Assembly (NCBI RefSeq): GCF_017654505.1
Contig: NC_054534.1
Coordinates: forward strand, 48,248,788-48,312,787
Direction: 5' to 3'
Source: Polyodon spathula
Lineage: Eukaryota; Chordata; Actinopteri; Acipenseriformes; Polyodontidae
DNA length: 64,000 bases
Of this stretch, positions 46,893-58,011 are shown one piece after another (the stretch's first letter is position 1; every line of letters begins with the position of its first letter). The notes under the pieces were generated by a model that saw only the letters and a program-made list of their open reading frames with translations, searched no databases and was not told the origin of the DNA. A program made the translations under genes and the position numbers.

Positions 46893-48278
46893 TTAAAAGT
46901 TCCTCTCGATGAAGTGCCTTGCCTCTGCTCCGTAATCCCTCTCGCCCTCTAAGGCGGCTCTCCTGAGGCCATACATGGCCACTGCTGGGGACAGGCTATT
47001 ACCAAAAACGTGGACCCGCATCCTGTACTCCACAACTTCGTCATCCAGGTCGTTGTTGCGATACCAGAGGAATCGCAGGTAGTTCCGATGGTCTTCACGA
47101 ACAACGAAGCAATGGAACATCTGCTGCACGTCTGCTGTCACAGCCACTGGTTCCTTTCTGAACCGTAGCAGTACCCCAAGCAGGCTGTTGTTCATGTTGG
47201 GACCAGTAAGCAGGATGTCATTCAGAGATATCCCATGGTGTTGGGCGCTGGAGTCGAATACCACTCTTATCTGTCTGGGTTTTTGTGGATGATTCACCCC
47301 GAAGATTGGAAGATACCAGCACTCTTCTGCTTGTAGGGTTAGAGTGATTTCAGCGTGCCCATTCTCAAAGATTTTGCACATGAACTCAATGAAGTGGTCC
47401 TTCATCTCTGGACGTTTCTTGAGCGTGCGTGTGAGTGAGTCGAGGCGATTGATGGCCTGATCGCGGTTTTTGGGGAGACGTTGCCGTGGGCTATGGAAAG
47501 GGAGCTGAGCAACCCAGCTGTTTGATGCATCCTGATGGAACTCTTTCTCCATCATCTTCAGGAAGGCAAGATCCTCCATTGAGGGAGCTGGTTTGTCATC
47601 ATCCTTAGTGTAGCAGAAGACAGATTCGCCCATGAGGCTTGCCGCGTCGGCTGGCGTGCATCTCTGCTTCAGGGTCATGGTGCCAGAACTTCGAGGCTGG
47701 TGTGTGTGGCTGAAGTTCTCCTTAACATGGAAGCTGCTGAGACAAGGGCTCATGAAGCTGGGGCGTCCGTTCTCCAGAATGTTTGTCTTGAAGGCGTTAA
47801 CTGGTGAAGGCTTGTGTGCCCCTCTGAGACAGACATCTCCCACTATCACCCAGCCGAGGGCTAGGTGCTGTGCGAAGGGAGCGTGCAGGGGCCCGTTGTG
47901 CTGCTCTAGCACCTTGTGCACCTGGATGATGTCTCTCCCTAGAAGTAGCAGTATCTCTGCTTGGGGGTTCAGAGGAGGTATCTTGGTGACTAAGAACTTG
48001 AGGTGAGGGTGGTACCTTGTTACATCTGGTGTAGGGATTTCGTCCCTATTGTCTGGGAGCTCGTTGCACTCGATGAGCGTGGAAAGAGGTAAACAGGTCT
48101 TTTCATCAGCTGATTCCACAATGAAGCCTCTTGCTCGCCGGCTTACAGTCTCCGAGATACCTGAGCACGTCTTGAGGGTGTAGGGTGAGGCGTCATTGGC
48201 TACGTTGAATATCTTGAAGGCGGCTGACCTAGCCAAAGACTTGTTATTTTGGTCATCCAGAATGGTGTATGTTCTCAT
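46893..48278 (-). pseudogene. BEL/Pao protease and reverse transcriptase fingers/palm, stop in the catalytic box
   Basis: 461 codons. N-terminal part is the BEL aspartic protease region (peptidase A17 type) ending in ILLLLGRDIIQVH. Then a linker with CYTKDDDKPAPS and the reverse transcriptase with RQIRVVFDSSAQHHGISLND and VTADVQQMFHCF (catalytic aspartate). The frame ends NF-stop directly before VDDGLVS: the tyrosine codon of the YVDD catalytic box has become TAA at 46893-46895. That alone kills the enzyme. Confidence 0.88.
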
Positions 48279-48610
48279 CTTCTTCTCAGGATGACCTTCT
48301 GGGTAAACATTAACAAGACAGATCTTGGAGCAAGACTTCCCCAGGGGACTGTCTCCACAGACCTCAGTACAGGTGGACGTGGCAAATGGAGAGGAGGGAG
48401 ACTTGTCTTCCTCCCGGCCATGCTGTGTGGAGGAGCTGACGGCATCTTTGTGAGACCAAGGGGCAGGACCGGCGTGAAGAGCTGCAATATGCTTGTCGCT
48501 TTTGCACTCAGAGCAGTGGATGACAGCTTTACAGTTCTTCGCCTGGTGTGCTGTTGAGGAGACACACCTAAAGCATATAGAGTTCTCTCTAAGGTAGATT
48601 TTTCTCTCTT

Positions 48611-50404
48611 CTAGGGGTTTCTCCCTAAAGCCTCTACACTTTCGCAGGGGGTGCGGCTTTTTGTGGATAGGGCATCTTTCTGGATGGCGTTGTCCACTTC
48701 TGTCTTGTGCACTGTGATAGAGGCTCTCGCCGTTCTCGTTGAGAATTTCTCTACTTTAGGCGGCGCTGCACTGGAAGTGGATGTGATGAAGCTTGGGTCG
48801 TTCCTCATTTTTGCTTCTGCATAAATTAAACCGGAGAAGAACAAGAAAGGTGGGAAGCTGACACCATGCACCTGTTTGTATCTGGTCCCCTGTGACATCC
48901 ACTTCTCCTGCATGCTGAAGGGGAGCTTCTCCAGAATAGGCTTGATGCCTCTTGCAGTGTCCAGGTCAGACAGGCCGGGTAAGTAACCTTCAGCTTTGGC
49001 TGCCTCCAACTCGAGGAGAAGGTCACCCAGCTCTCTCAGACGCTGGGGGTCTTTATTGGAGATCTTTGGGAAGTGTTCAAGCTTGTTGAAGAGGGCTGTC
49101 TCCATAGCTTCAGCAGACCCATAGCACTCCTCTAGCCGTTGCCAGACCACACTGAGGGCTGCAGCAGGATGATTGACATGGACGGACCTCATTCTTCTCA
49201 CATGCTCAGCTGATTCTGGCCCAAGCCACTTGATTAGTAGGTCGAGTTCCTCACTGGGCTTCAGGTCGAGGCCTTCAACGGCATTGGAGAATGTTGACTT
49301 CCAAGCCCAGTAGTTCTCTGGCTTGTCGTTGAACTTGGTGAGTCCAGCTGTGAGGAGGTTACGGCGTGCTAGGAACTTCACCAGATCTGCAACATTGGCA
49401 CGATCAGAATGGGTCCCACTGGACTCTCTAAACTGGATTCTAAAAGGTATTGACAGTGTGGACGCAAGGGACTTTTTCAGCCTGAAAAAAGAAACAAGGA
49501 CCAGGGGTCACAAATGGAGTTTAGAAAAAGGGGCATTCAGAACAGAAAATAGGAGACACTTTTTTACACAGAGAATTGTGAGGGTCTGGAATCAACTCCC
49601 CAGTAATGTTGTTGAAGCTGACACCCTGGGATCCTTCAAGAAGCTGCTTGATGAGATTTTGGGATCAATAAGCTACTAACAACCAAACGAGCAAGATGGG
49701 CCGAATGGCCTCCTCTCGTTTGTAAACTTTCTTATGTTCTTATGTTCTACTGACTCATGACGTTCTACACCAGGTGGCTGGCCGTCATCATCTGCGTAGC
49801 ACCTGGGAGACTGTGAGGTGTGGAGCCTGTAGGTTGGGTTAGGCACGTTAACCACATGCTCTCTGATAAGATGAGTCATTGGGTGTCTTGAGGTGGCTGG
49901 CACTCCAGTATGAGTGGGGGCACGAGAGAGAGGATGTAGTCATGGTTGCAGGTGATCAACTGGGGGAGGCGATTCAACCTTGACGTCTGGCTGTGAGACT
50001 TCCTTGTATGCTGACGGCTGATGGTAGTTCACGTTGGCTTGCTGGTCTTGTACATACTTCTCAGCCCTCTCGAGCGAATGGTAGGATGAGCCTTGTTTGT
50101 TGTCGTCAACCCCAGACAGCTGTGCCACATCAGCTGCATCCATCGCTGTCTCAAATACATTAGCCTCAGCTAAGGCGGCCTCCGCCTCTTTCTCCTGCTG
50201 AAGAGCCTCTAATGTGGCTTCCAGGTGGGTCTCCTCCACTTTAAGCTGGGCCTTCTTCACTTTCACTTCTATTTCTTTCTGTGTATATGATGCTCTTGCT
50301 AGTGCTGCTTTAGCCTTGGCGCGAGCTTCTAGCCAAGCTTGCTGCAGATTTGTTGGAGTGTCTTGATGACTTAGGTGAACGTGAGCATTCTGACCTGGTT
50401 GCAA
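48611..50404 (-). pseudogene. BEL/Pao Gag, split by a LINE fragment
   Basis: The 5' part (50404-49940) encodes an alanine/lysine/glutamate-rich coiled coil (EVKVKKAQLKVEETHLEATL). The 3' part (49381-48611) is a DUF1759-type Gag domain (LTKFNDKPENYWAWKSTF ... WQRLEECYGSAEAMETAL). A CR1-like fragment (49433-49745) separates them. After 48670 the frame shifts; in the next frame a zinc-knuckle pattern (CFRCVSSTAHQAKNC) follows to about 48500. Confidence 0.82.
49433..49745 (+). mobile_element. CR1-like LINE 3' fragment inside BEL/Pao gag
   Basis: Last ~75 codons of the reverse transcriptase C-terminal region (ILKGIDSVDARDFFSLKKET ... SFKKLLDEILGSISY) plus the octamer-repeat 3' end (cttatgttcttatgttct). 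It splits gag in antisense. Confidence 0.88.
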
Positions 50405-50516
50405 GGCTCATATGTTCTGAAGCTGACATCTTGCATTGGATGTGTACAGAGGAGTAGAGCAGACTGGATATCTAGTCCACCGGATGTTGCAATCAGCATT
50501 GATAATGTCTTTTTAC

Positions 50517-51144
50517 TATTCTGCCCTCGCAAAAGAGTCCCCTTCTTAAGCTTAACAGATAGATAAACTCTTTCCAGTAACTGTAGTATTGAATGATGCT
50601 TTATTGCCACCAGTTTGTAGGTACAGTGTTAGGAACTGAGTAAAACTAAAATAAAATAAAGAAAACAACCGTAAGTACGGGTATGCTGAATACTATGCTT
50701 AATTCTCACTAATAGCACAGCATGTATTTTTAGGTATGGTATAATATTATCATAAAATATGCTGCCATATGCAAAATAATTCCCCAAACATAGCAAGATA
50801 AATTACATAGAACAGATATCTCTGACCATGCAACTATCAAGAAAATATGTAAATCTGTCACGCAAACGATCGTCTATATAAAATATCATCATGAATTGAA
50901 AGGTGAGTATGTTATTATTGATTTTACTTACAGACAATGCTTCTACAAATAATTGCAAGAAGGATGGAGTTCGATGATATCTGCAGCTCCACAGAGCGAC
51001 TTTCACTGTTGCTAACAAGGATTCTTCTTTACAGGAAATAGGAACTTAAGCAAACAACAGACCTTATCAGTAAACAGCGCCATCTAGTGGCCAAATGGAA
51101 TTGACTTAAAAAATGAACTCAAATCAACTAAAGGGGCCAGAACA
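50517..51144 (-). repeat. BEL/Pao 5' LTR
   Basis: 628 bp. On the minus strand it starts the element. The untranslated leader lies at 50405-50516 before the first gag ATG at 50404. Confidence 0.88.
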
Positions 51145-51149
51145 GAAAC

Positions 51150-52048
51150 ATAGAAAAATTCTTTTTTTCTTTTACAATTCATAGCTTTTTTTTTTTTTTA
51201 AACAAAAATGTAAATGCTTTTAAATTAAAAATGCTGAACTATTTACATTTACTATTTACATTTCACTTGGTATTTGCATATTCTGAAATACATATCTTGG
51301 ACTACCTTACCTCAGTTAACAAGTATATATTCGTAAGAAAATACCTTAACACAGGGTTTCCATCATTCAGTTTGCAGCTGTATTTAGACGACTTATTTAC
51401 ACAGCTGTAATTACGTATTTTTTGCAACTTGGTTCTAGTATTGTTATCAATGACAATGTCGGCGACATGATTCTCCATCATGATTCGTCTGTGATTTATT
51501 TATTTATTTATTTATTTGCCGAGGTTTAATATCACAAGTTCTCTGCGTTCACAACCACAGCAATGCCGCTGTCACAGAAGTCAAAGCGCGTGGAGGCATT
51601 CAGCCAATCGGTGGATACTACAAGAAGCCAAATGACGTCACGCATAGCAACAAGCAGAACTGTTTACACTGCAACCACGTCTTAAAACCGTTTTCATTGG
51701 CTAAATAAGATGTTAGTCTATTAATGACCTACATAGCGGGAAAGAGGGAAACTACAGCTTTCAAAAGATGCCCGGATGATGTGTATGCGTGGAAGGATGA
51801 TGTTGCTGAGATTCCGTGAATTGTACGGATTTTAGTCTTTGTTTCAGCTAATTTTGACAATATATAGGTCACTGTTGTTACTAAACTGTGTATTTACAGT
51901 ATAACAGAGACATTATTTCACAAAATAAACTCGATAAAACGATAGTTTGGACTGTTAAGTACACAAAAACGTGTAAAACTCAAAATCAATAATTCATGAC
52001 TTCACTCAGTGGCCGCTGTGTAAAATCTACCTATGCGACTTCCGACTG
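51150..52048. other. Unclassified AT-rich sequence right of the BEL element
   Basis: No gene recognised. It continues the sequence interrupted by BEL/Pao at 42502 and ends in the inverted motif at 52049-52073. Confidence 0.5.
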
Positions 52049-52073
52049 ATTTTGCTGTCCCGGGTCACATATT
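52049..52073. repeat. Inverted terminal-like motif enclosing the BEL insertion
   Basis: Reads, inverted, aatatgtgacccgggacagc, matching 41942-41962 (one mismatch) and more loosely 42161-42178. These could be the ends of a non-autonomous DNA transposon of about 1.3 kb before the BEL element entered it. Confidence 0.55.
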
Positions 52074-52159
52074 AGATACATATACATATACTCTGTTTCT
52101 TTTAAAGTTTATTCTAGAAGGTTTATGGAGGGTGTAAGTATCTTTTCAGATAACCATTC

Positions 52160-53110
52160 AGCTATAATCGTATCATTAACCCGACACCCCTCCTCCCCCA
52201 GGGCTCTTTGTAGAGACTGATGGCCCCCAAACCCCCCTGGATTTGAAACATCATAGTACATTTTTTTAAGAAGCTGAAGAGTCATCCCCTCAGAAAAAAG
52301 TCAAACAAATGTGTTCATTGTAAAGTACAAAAAGGGTTATTCACAGTTTATCCGTCATATGCATATATTATATTTCTGACGTAGCTCTTTTAAGTTCAGA
52401 GAATCATTTTGCATTTACAGGCAAGGGTTTTTTAAAGAGGTTCTGACAATCCAATTTGTTAACCATTAGTTCAAACAGAAGACCCTCCATCTCGCCCTGC
52501 ATTCTATTGAGAGTCATGCTGTTCTCCATCTTCAAAGTCAAAAGCGCCATAAGAAGACAACGGCGCCTGGGGTGCAGTAAAGTTTCTATGATAGAAGATT
52601 TTAGTTATTTTGTTAACTACATTTGCGTCCTTTCATCCAGTTCCTCTTGTCGATGACGGAGCTTCTCTTTTATGTCATGTTCGGGCCTCAGTTCATTTAA
52701 ACAATCCTCAACCAGTTTCTGACTCTTGTTCAGGGGCAATCGGTACGATTTTTCTTCAGATCATGGTCTATGATAACTTCCAGTAAAGAGGCCAGGAGTC
52801 CCTTAACAATTTTGAGGATTCTTGTGAATTTCACTCTGTTAAGGCTGTCGGGGTCATCCTGATCATACAGAGGGGTTGTAGAAAGAGCCTGAGCCAGCAG
52901 TATAAAAACAGGTTTGTAGAGAACCTCCGATTCCACAGGATGGTCAGTAGGAAGACTCTGGCACGGCAGCTCGTAAGAAGGTAAAAAACACACTTTTTCA
53001 GATTCACATCACTGCCACGGCGCATCGGGATCTTCAGCATCCCTATTCTCTGGAACGTAATCGAAATCAAGCTACTCATCGGAAGAGTTGTCTGAAAAGT
53101 ATTAATGCGT
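52160..53110 (-). pseudogene. Unassigned broken genes next to the right inverted repeat
   Basis: On the minus strand several adjacent frames look coding: an acidic start (about 53090-53010, FDYVPENRDAEDPDAPW), then 52993-52730 (LYDQDDPDSLNRVKFTRILK), then a charged piece near 52690-52630 (KEKLRHRQEELDERTQ), and a short frame near 52540-52390 (MEGLLFELMVNKLDCQNLF). I do not recognise the proteins. Position just inside the long inverted repeat suggests accessory genes of the Polinton-like element, but this is inference. Confidence 0.35.
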
Positions 53111-53404
53111 TGTAGAATCCATGCTAATGGTTCTTATCTTTTAAACAGTATGAACCTTGATTTAAATCTTTTTTAAAAAACCCTGAAGAATGCCCCCCCC
53201 CCCCCCCGTCGATAACATCATAACCATGTAACATGCCCAAACATGTCCACTCTATGGAAATTAAAATAAAAACGTTGACACAGAACATGCCTGAGCAGAC
53301 CCCTTTTATCAGGGGTGGATCTATTTTGACTGACATTCTTCTTTTGAATGACTGTTGACTCTAAATCTTTTACGCTAATCCCCTACATATATATTCAGAT
53401 ACAT

Positions 53405-53841
53405 ATATGACCCTTTTTTGTCTTATTTGGTCTTCAAATAATCCCATTAAGCCAAAAAATGTAGTGATAACAATTGTTAACTTCTAAATTAATTTTAAAG
53501 AGGATTTTATATTTTATTTTGAAAATAATGAGACCGCTAGGGGCCGCTAGGATATGGGACCGACTATCTATGACCCTATATCTTAACAATGACAGCTTCA
53601 GTTTTAACAGAACAAGACGACATTTTCGTAATTGCCTCATTTGGTCTTAAAAATAATCATATTAAGCCAAAGAATGTAGTGGTAACATTTGCCAGCTTCT
53701 GAATGAACTTAAAGGTTTTTAGATTTTATTTTGAAAATAATGATAACGCTGCCATATCAAAATCGACCGCTAGAGGGATATATGCTAATTAACCAGGCAA
53801 GGGATTATGGGAAGGCTCTAATACCTACCACGGGGCCACAT
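53405..53841. repeat. Long inverted repeat, right arm, with internal tandem duplication
   Basis: The unit at 53566-53841 is the inverted partner of 33453-33728. A further diverged copy of its inner part (ttggtcttcaaataatccca ... attttgaaaataatga) lies at 53405-53560, so this arm has duplicated about 235 bp. A poly-C run sits at 53193-53207 nearby. Confidence 0.8.
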
Positions 53842-54195
53842 CTCCTAATTAATAAGGGACCTCCAGTGGACTTTCTCCATTCCGTTAAGGTTAATTCTCA
53901 GTGAAGTGTTGATTATGAAACCGTGGTGAGAACAGAGGTTCTCTGCACAATAATAGTTGTTGTCATAGAACTGCTGTGAGATGTCAAAAGATAAATGCAT
54001 CCACTTTTCTGTGTAATAGCCTATAATATGACATACTGACGATCAAGCTCTTTGAATGCGTTTGGGGCTCTCTGAATGGTAACAGCTCAGGTTGTTATTT
54101 TAGAGGGCTCCTTGCCTTCTCAAAAGATACATGCGCACACACACCCCTCTTTATTCTTCTTTCTATCTTTATTTTTCTATGAAATTTTACTATGT
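53842..54195. other. Unclassified sequence
   Basis: Flank outside the right inverted repeat; no gene seen. Confidence 0.45.
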
Positions 54196-54804
54196 TTATT
54201 TTAATATTACATACTGCACATATTGAGTGGGAAGGGGCACAAAAGTGACAGATGCTGTGATACCTTTACTACTGTCTCTACTAGCTTTGCACAGTAGGAT
54301 CGTGAAATGTTTGCCCATTCCTAACAAGAAAATTGCTCCAATTCTGATAAGTTTGTTGGGGGGATCATCAATGGACTGCAATCTTCAAGTCTTGCCATAA
54401 ATATTCGATTGGATTTAAGTCAGGACTTTGACTGGGCCACTAAAGAACATTAATTCTCTTGTTCAACCACTCTAGTGTGGCTTTGGCTTTTTTGTACTTC
54501 AGGTCATTGTCCTGCTGAAATGTGAATTTCCTCCCCAGTTTCTTGGCTGAATCAAACAGGTTTTCCTCAAAAGATTCTCTCCTCTATCCTGACAAGCTTT
54601 CCAGTCCCTGCTGAAGAGATACATCCCCATAACATGATGCTGCCACCACCATGCTTGACAGTTGGGATGGTGTTGAACTATTTCACTAATTTTATGACGA
54701 TTCAAACAAATCATTTGCACCTGAGCTGATTTAGGGCTGCAGTAGCAAAGGGGGGTGAATACTTATGCAACTGCGATTAATCTGTTTTTCTCTGTAAATC
54801 CTAC
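54196..54804 (-). pseudogene. Tc1/mariner transposase relic, split by the Gypsy element
   Basis: On the minus strand: [18 protein letters not shown] near 54630, then FTFQQDND (about 54525) with the second catalytic aspartate, LEWLNKRINVL, a TAG stop, and WPSQSPDLNPIEYLWQDL (about 54440-54390) with the catalytic glutamate of the DD34E triad. Several frameshifts. The right part of this element continues beyond the Gypsy insertion, at 61130-61290. Confidence 0.8.
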
Positions 54805-55539
54805 TGTAGCAGGGGGAGATCTGTGCTCACTCTGCTGGCATGTTCATAGTGCTGCAGGAAGAGGGCAGCAGTCGTCCGATAACCGCCTGTGGGTCATGAC
54901 AGTGACACGGGGAGGTTGGAAAGGGGGTGTGTGGCTTTTCCTCCCTCTAAGTGGCTGGGAGGCGGTTCTTGGGTAGATATAGCCCTTTAAGATAACGCTC
55001 TACTGTTTCCTCAGGTCTGCCTTTTCAGACGCGCTGATTGTGCGGAAGTGCTGGTCCAGGACCAAGAACCAGGTGGGAGAAAAGAAACCGGAGAAAGAAA
55101 TCGGGAAAACAAAAGAAAGTTAGTGACAGCTGGGAACCCTTGGTCAGATCCCCAAAATATTGTTTATAGCAGGCTGAGGGAGCCGCTAGTGTAGGTTAGT
55201 GATCCGGGTCGTGAGGATAGCGATGACCGGGATAACACTGCCAAGTTCAGCACCTTTTATTTGTAGTTTTATTACTGTTTTATTTTCCTTTTTCCTTTCA
55301 CCTTCTGTTTTTGATTATTCTTTGGAGCACTTGTAAGTGCGCCTGCACTCTGAACTGTGTACCGCCTTTTGGTATTCCCTTAGTTCTGTTTAGCATAGTT
55401 GGTAAGCAGACCACGGACAACAGCACCCTCTGTGGGTTAAAAGAAAACGTTGCCCTTCAATAAAACTGGACACCTGGAGGTGTTTCAAGTACATCTATTC
55501 TGTCTCCCGTGTCAGTGAATTACCCACCACCCTTCCACA
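54805..55539 (+). repeat. Gmr1-like 5' LTR
   Basis: 735 bp, TGTAGCAGGGGGAGATC to CACCCTTCCACA. A cttcaataaaactgg block near 55456 supplies the poly(A) signal AATAAA. Confidence 0.88.
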
Positions 55540-55630
55540 CATAGTGTTAGCTGTGGGATTCACTGGCATTGCCCATAAAAGCAGTGCACCCACAGAAGGA
55601 GTACAAATACTTCACCACCAAAAAGAAACC

Positions 55631-56157
55631 ATGGATGCCACACAGTTCGTAGCCATGATGGACCTCCTGCGCCAGACTCTCACTTCTGCGGTGCAGGGGG
55701 CGGCTAGACCCGCTGCTCGAGACCTCCAGTTGCAAAGGCCAAATAAAATATCCGCTGAGGATCGACCTGAAGCCTATTTGGAGGAGTTTGAGGCCATGAC
55801 GACCTTGGCCGGGTGGCCCCAAGCACAGTGGACTAGCTACCTGTTGCCACAGCTCACCGGAGAGGCTCAAGCAGCGGCAAGGACGCTGTCCCCGGAGCGC
55901 ATGCTGGAGTACCCACATTGAAGGTGGCCATCCTTAATTGCGTGGAGGCCACGCCGGAGGGCTACAGAAAAAAGTTCCAGGAGGAGCAGTTTGCGGCGGG
56001 GGAGCACCCACGAGCTATTGCCCACCGCCTAAAAGATTATGCCATGGGTTGGCTGAACCCGGACACAATCACCAAAGCCAGGTTGGTGGAGTTGATCATG
56101 TTGGAGCGGTTCTTGGAGTGTCTAGCTCCGGGACCTCGGCTATGGGTCCAGCAGTAG
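55631..56157 (+). pseudogene. Gypsy Gag relic
   Basis: ATG at 55631 (MDATQFVAMMDLLRQTL), about 90 bp after the LTR. The capsid-like region continues with LEEFEAMTTLAGWPQAQW and, after a TGA at 55919, with KKFQEEQFAAGEHPRAIAHR and LVELIMLERFLECLA (SCAN-like/Gag capsid fold). The TGA and a TAG at 56155 break it. Confidence 0.8.
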
Positions 56158-56437
56158 GCACTTGATACTCTGGACCGGGCGGTCGACTTGGCAGAACAGT
56201 ACCAGGCAGCAGAAACAAAGTCCATGAGACTGCCTGGAAGGAGTGTGACTGCCGGATCTTCCCGTCAACTGACCCTGGAGATTGCAAAGTGACTTGGGAA
56301 GGGGTATTCAGAGATTTGGTCGAGGGGTGTCGGTGGGAGCTGCCAGCCTGGGAACCGGGGCAGAGTGGGGCTACCCACAGGCAGCTGCGGTGTCAGACTA
56401 GGGTCTTGCGTGGCCACCTTATCGGTGAGCCCCTTTT

Positions 56438-56704
56438 ATGGCTCCGGTTTTTCCACCTCTTGCTGAAGCCTCGGGACGTGAAACCAGTCCATCGAGGTGT
56501 TGGACGTACAGGGAGGTGGGCCACATCACCCGGGATTGCCCCGTGATGGAGTGTGACCTTGGTCGACCAGGTAAGCACGTTCAATTACCTCAGTCACTTC
56601 AGCAGATGGGTTTTGTTATTCTTGTGACAGTGGATGGTACAAAAACCCAGGCTCTCCTGGATTCAGGTTGTGGTCAATCTCTAGTACAGGAGAGCCTAAT
56701 CTAA
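56438..56704 (+). pseudogene. Gypsy nucleocapsid knuckle and protease
   Basis: One frame carries the CCHC knuckle CWTYREVGHITRDCP and, after a short linker, the retropepsin start TQALLDSGCGQSLV with an intact DSG triad. The frame stops at 56704, after which most of the protease and the N-terminal two thirds of integrase are deleted. Confidence 0.8.
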
Positions 56705-56714
56705 TTAGGACCTT

Positions 56715-57180
56715 GTGTTTTATCCTCAGACTGATGGTCTTGTGGAACGTTCCAGTAAGACCCTTAAGATCATGTTGCACAGGTTTATTCGTAGTGATGT
56801 GCGTTACTGGGACCAGCTGATTCCTTCCTTTCTCTTTGCGATCAGAGAGGTACCCCAGGCTTCCACAGGGTTTTCGTCATTCGAGCTGTTGTATGGGCGG
56901 AGACCCCGGGGTGTGTTGGATCTGGTCAGAGAGATGTGGTTGGACATGTGGAAATGTCTTGAGTCTGTTGGGAAATGGGTGCATGACAATTTGCAGCAGG
57001 CTCAGCACAGACAGGAGACACAGTACAACAAGGAGCCTGGTTGCGCACATTTCAGTCCAGGGATAAGGTACTTCTATTATTACCCAGTTCCGAGTCAAAG
57101 CTCTTGGCTAAGTGGAAAGGACCCTTTGAGTTAACACGCCAGGTTGGGAAGGTGGACTATGAGATCTGCCAACCGGAGCG
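56715..57180 (+). pseudogene. Gypsy integrase, C-terminal part
   Basis: Begins inside the catalytic core at FYPQTDGLVERSSKTLK (glutamate of the DDE triad), then YWDQLIPSFLFAIREVP and ELLYGRRPRGVLDL. The C-terminal domain follows one frame over (SRDKVLLLLPSSESKLLAKW, about 57050). The zinc domain and first aspartates are deleted. Confidence 0.8.
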
Positions 57181-57189
57181 GCGGAGAGA

Positions 57190-58011
57190 GAAACACATTT
57201 ATCATATAAACCTCTTGAAGCCTTGGTTGCAACCAGAGGCGTTGCTAGTGGCGTGTGCAGATGACGTCCCAGACCTGGGACCTGATCTTTCTCTGTTGGC
57301 AAGAAAAGGGTTGATACAGATTGCAGAGAATCTGACACCAGAGCAGAAATATCAGGCTCATGGTCTGGTGGCAGAATTTCCTGACGTGTTCTCTCCCGTC
57401 CCGGGGCAGACTCGAGTAGCCCATCATCACATTAATATTGAGCTGTACCGTATACCTGAGCATAAAAGACAGGTAATAAAGATGGAAATTGATGAAATGC
57501 TTAGACTGGGAGTAATAGAACAGTCCCAAAGAACAGTCCGGTAGTTTTAGTCGATAAGCTGGACGGGTCAACTTGATTTTGCATTGATTTCAGACGAATC
57601 AATGAGAAATCGAAGTTTGACGCTTATCCGATGCCTCGGGTAGATGAGTTGCTGGAGTGTCTAGTCTATGACGACATTGGATTTAATGAAGGGGTACTAG
57701 CAGATACCCGACCCCAGAATCTAGAGAGAGGATGGCGTTTTCGACCCCCTTCGGGTTATACCAATTTAGGACCATGCCCTTTGGGTTGCACGGAGCACCA
57801 GCCACTTTCCAGCGGATGATGGATCGCATCTTGCGGCCCCATCAGCAGTACGCAGCTGCTTACATAGATGACGTGGGTATCCAGTGGGCAGTTGAGTCAC
57901 GCCGGTACTACCTCCTGGGACAACACTTCACCCTAGTTACAGATCATGCCCCCTTAGCATGGCTTCACCGGATGAAAAATAGCAATGTCAGAATCACACA
58001 GTGGTACTTGG
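57190..58011 (+). pseudogene. Gypsy reverse transcriptase fused to RNase H by deletion
   Basis: The integrase end runs directly into reverse transcriptase (HINLLKPWLQPEALLVAC, then YRIPEHKRQVIKMEIDEML). Frameshifts follow near 57545-57720. FGLYQFRTMPFGLHGAPATF and YAAAYIDDVG (catalytic YIDD) are in one frame, and this continues straight into RNase H (HFTLVTDHAPLAWLHRMK): the thumb, connection and first RNase H part are deleted at about 57890. Interrupted at 58011 by a non-LTR fragment; the last codons of pol resume at 58739 (QPYAFRVVHRAG). Confidence 0.82.

Larger units (their letters stand above)
42503..51144 (-). mobile_element. Complete BEL/Pao LTR retrotransposon
   Basis: Two similar LTRs (42503-43138 and 50517-51144) bound a minus-strand gag-pol. 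GAAAC occurs directly outside both ends (42498-42502 and 51145-51149), a 5-bp target duplication. On the minus strand each LTR begins TGTTCTGGCCCC and ends CAGAATA. A purine-rich tract (agacggggag) sits just before the 3' LTR. Gene order gag, protease, reverse transcriptase, RNase H, integrase is that of BEL/Pao. Two CR1-like LINE fragments have inserted into it (43206-44578 and 49433-49745). Confidence 0.92.
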
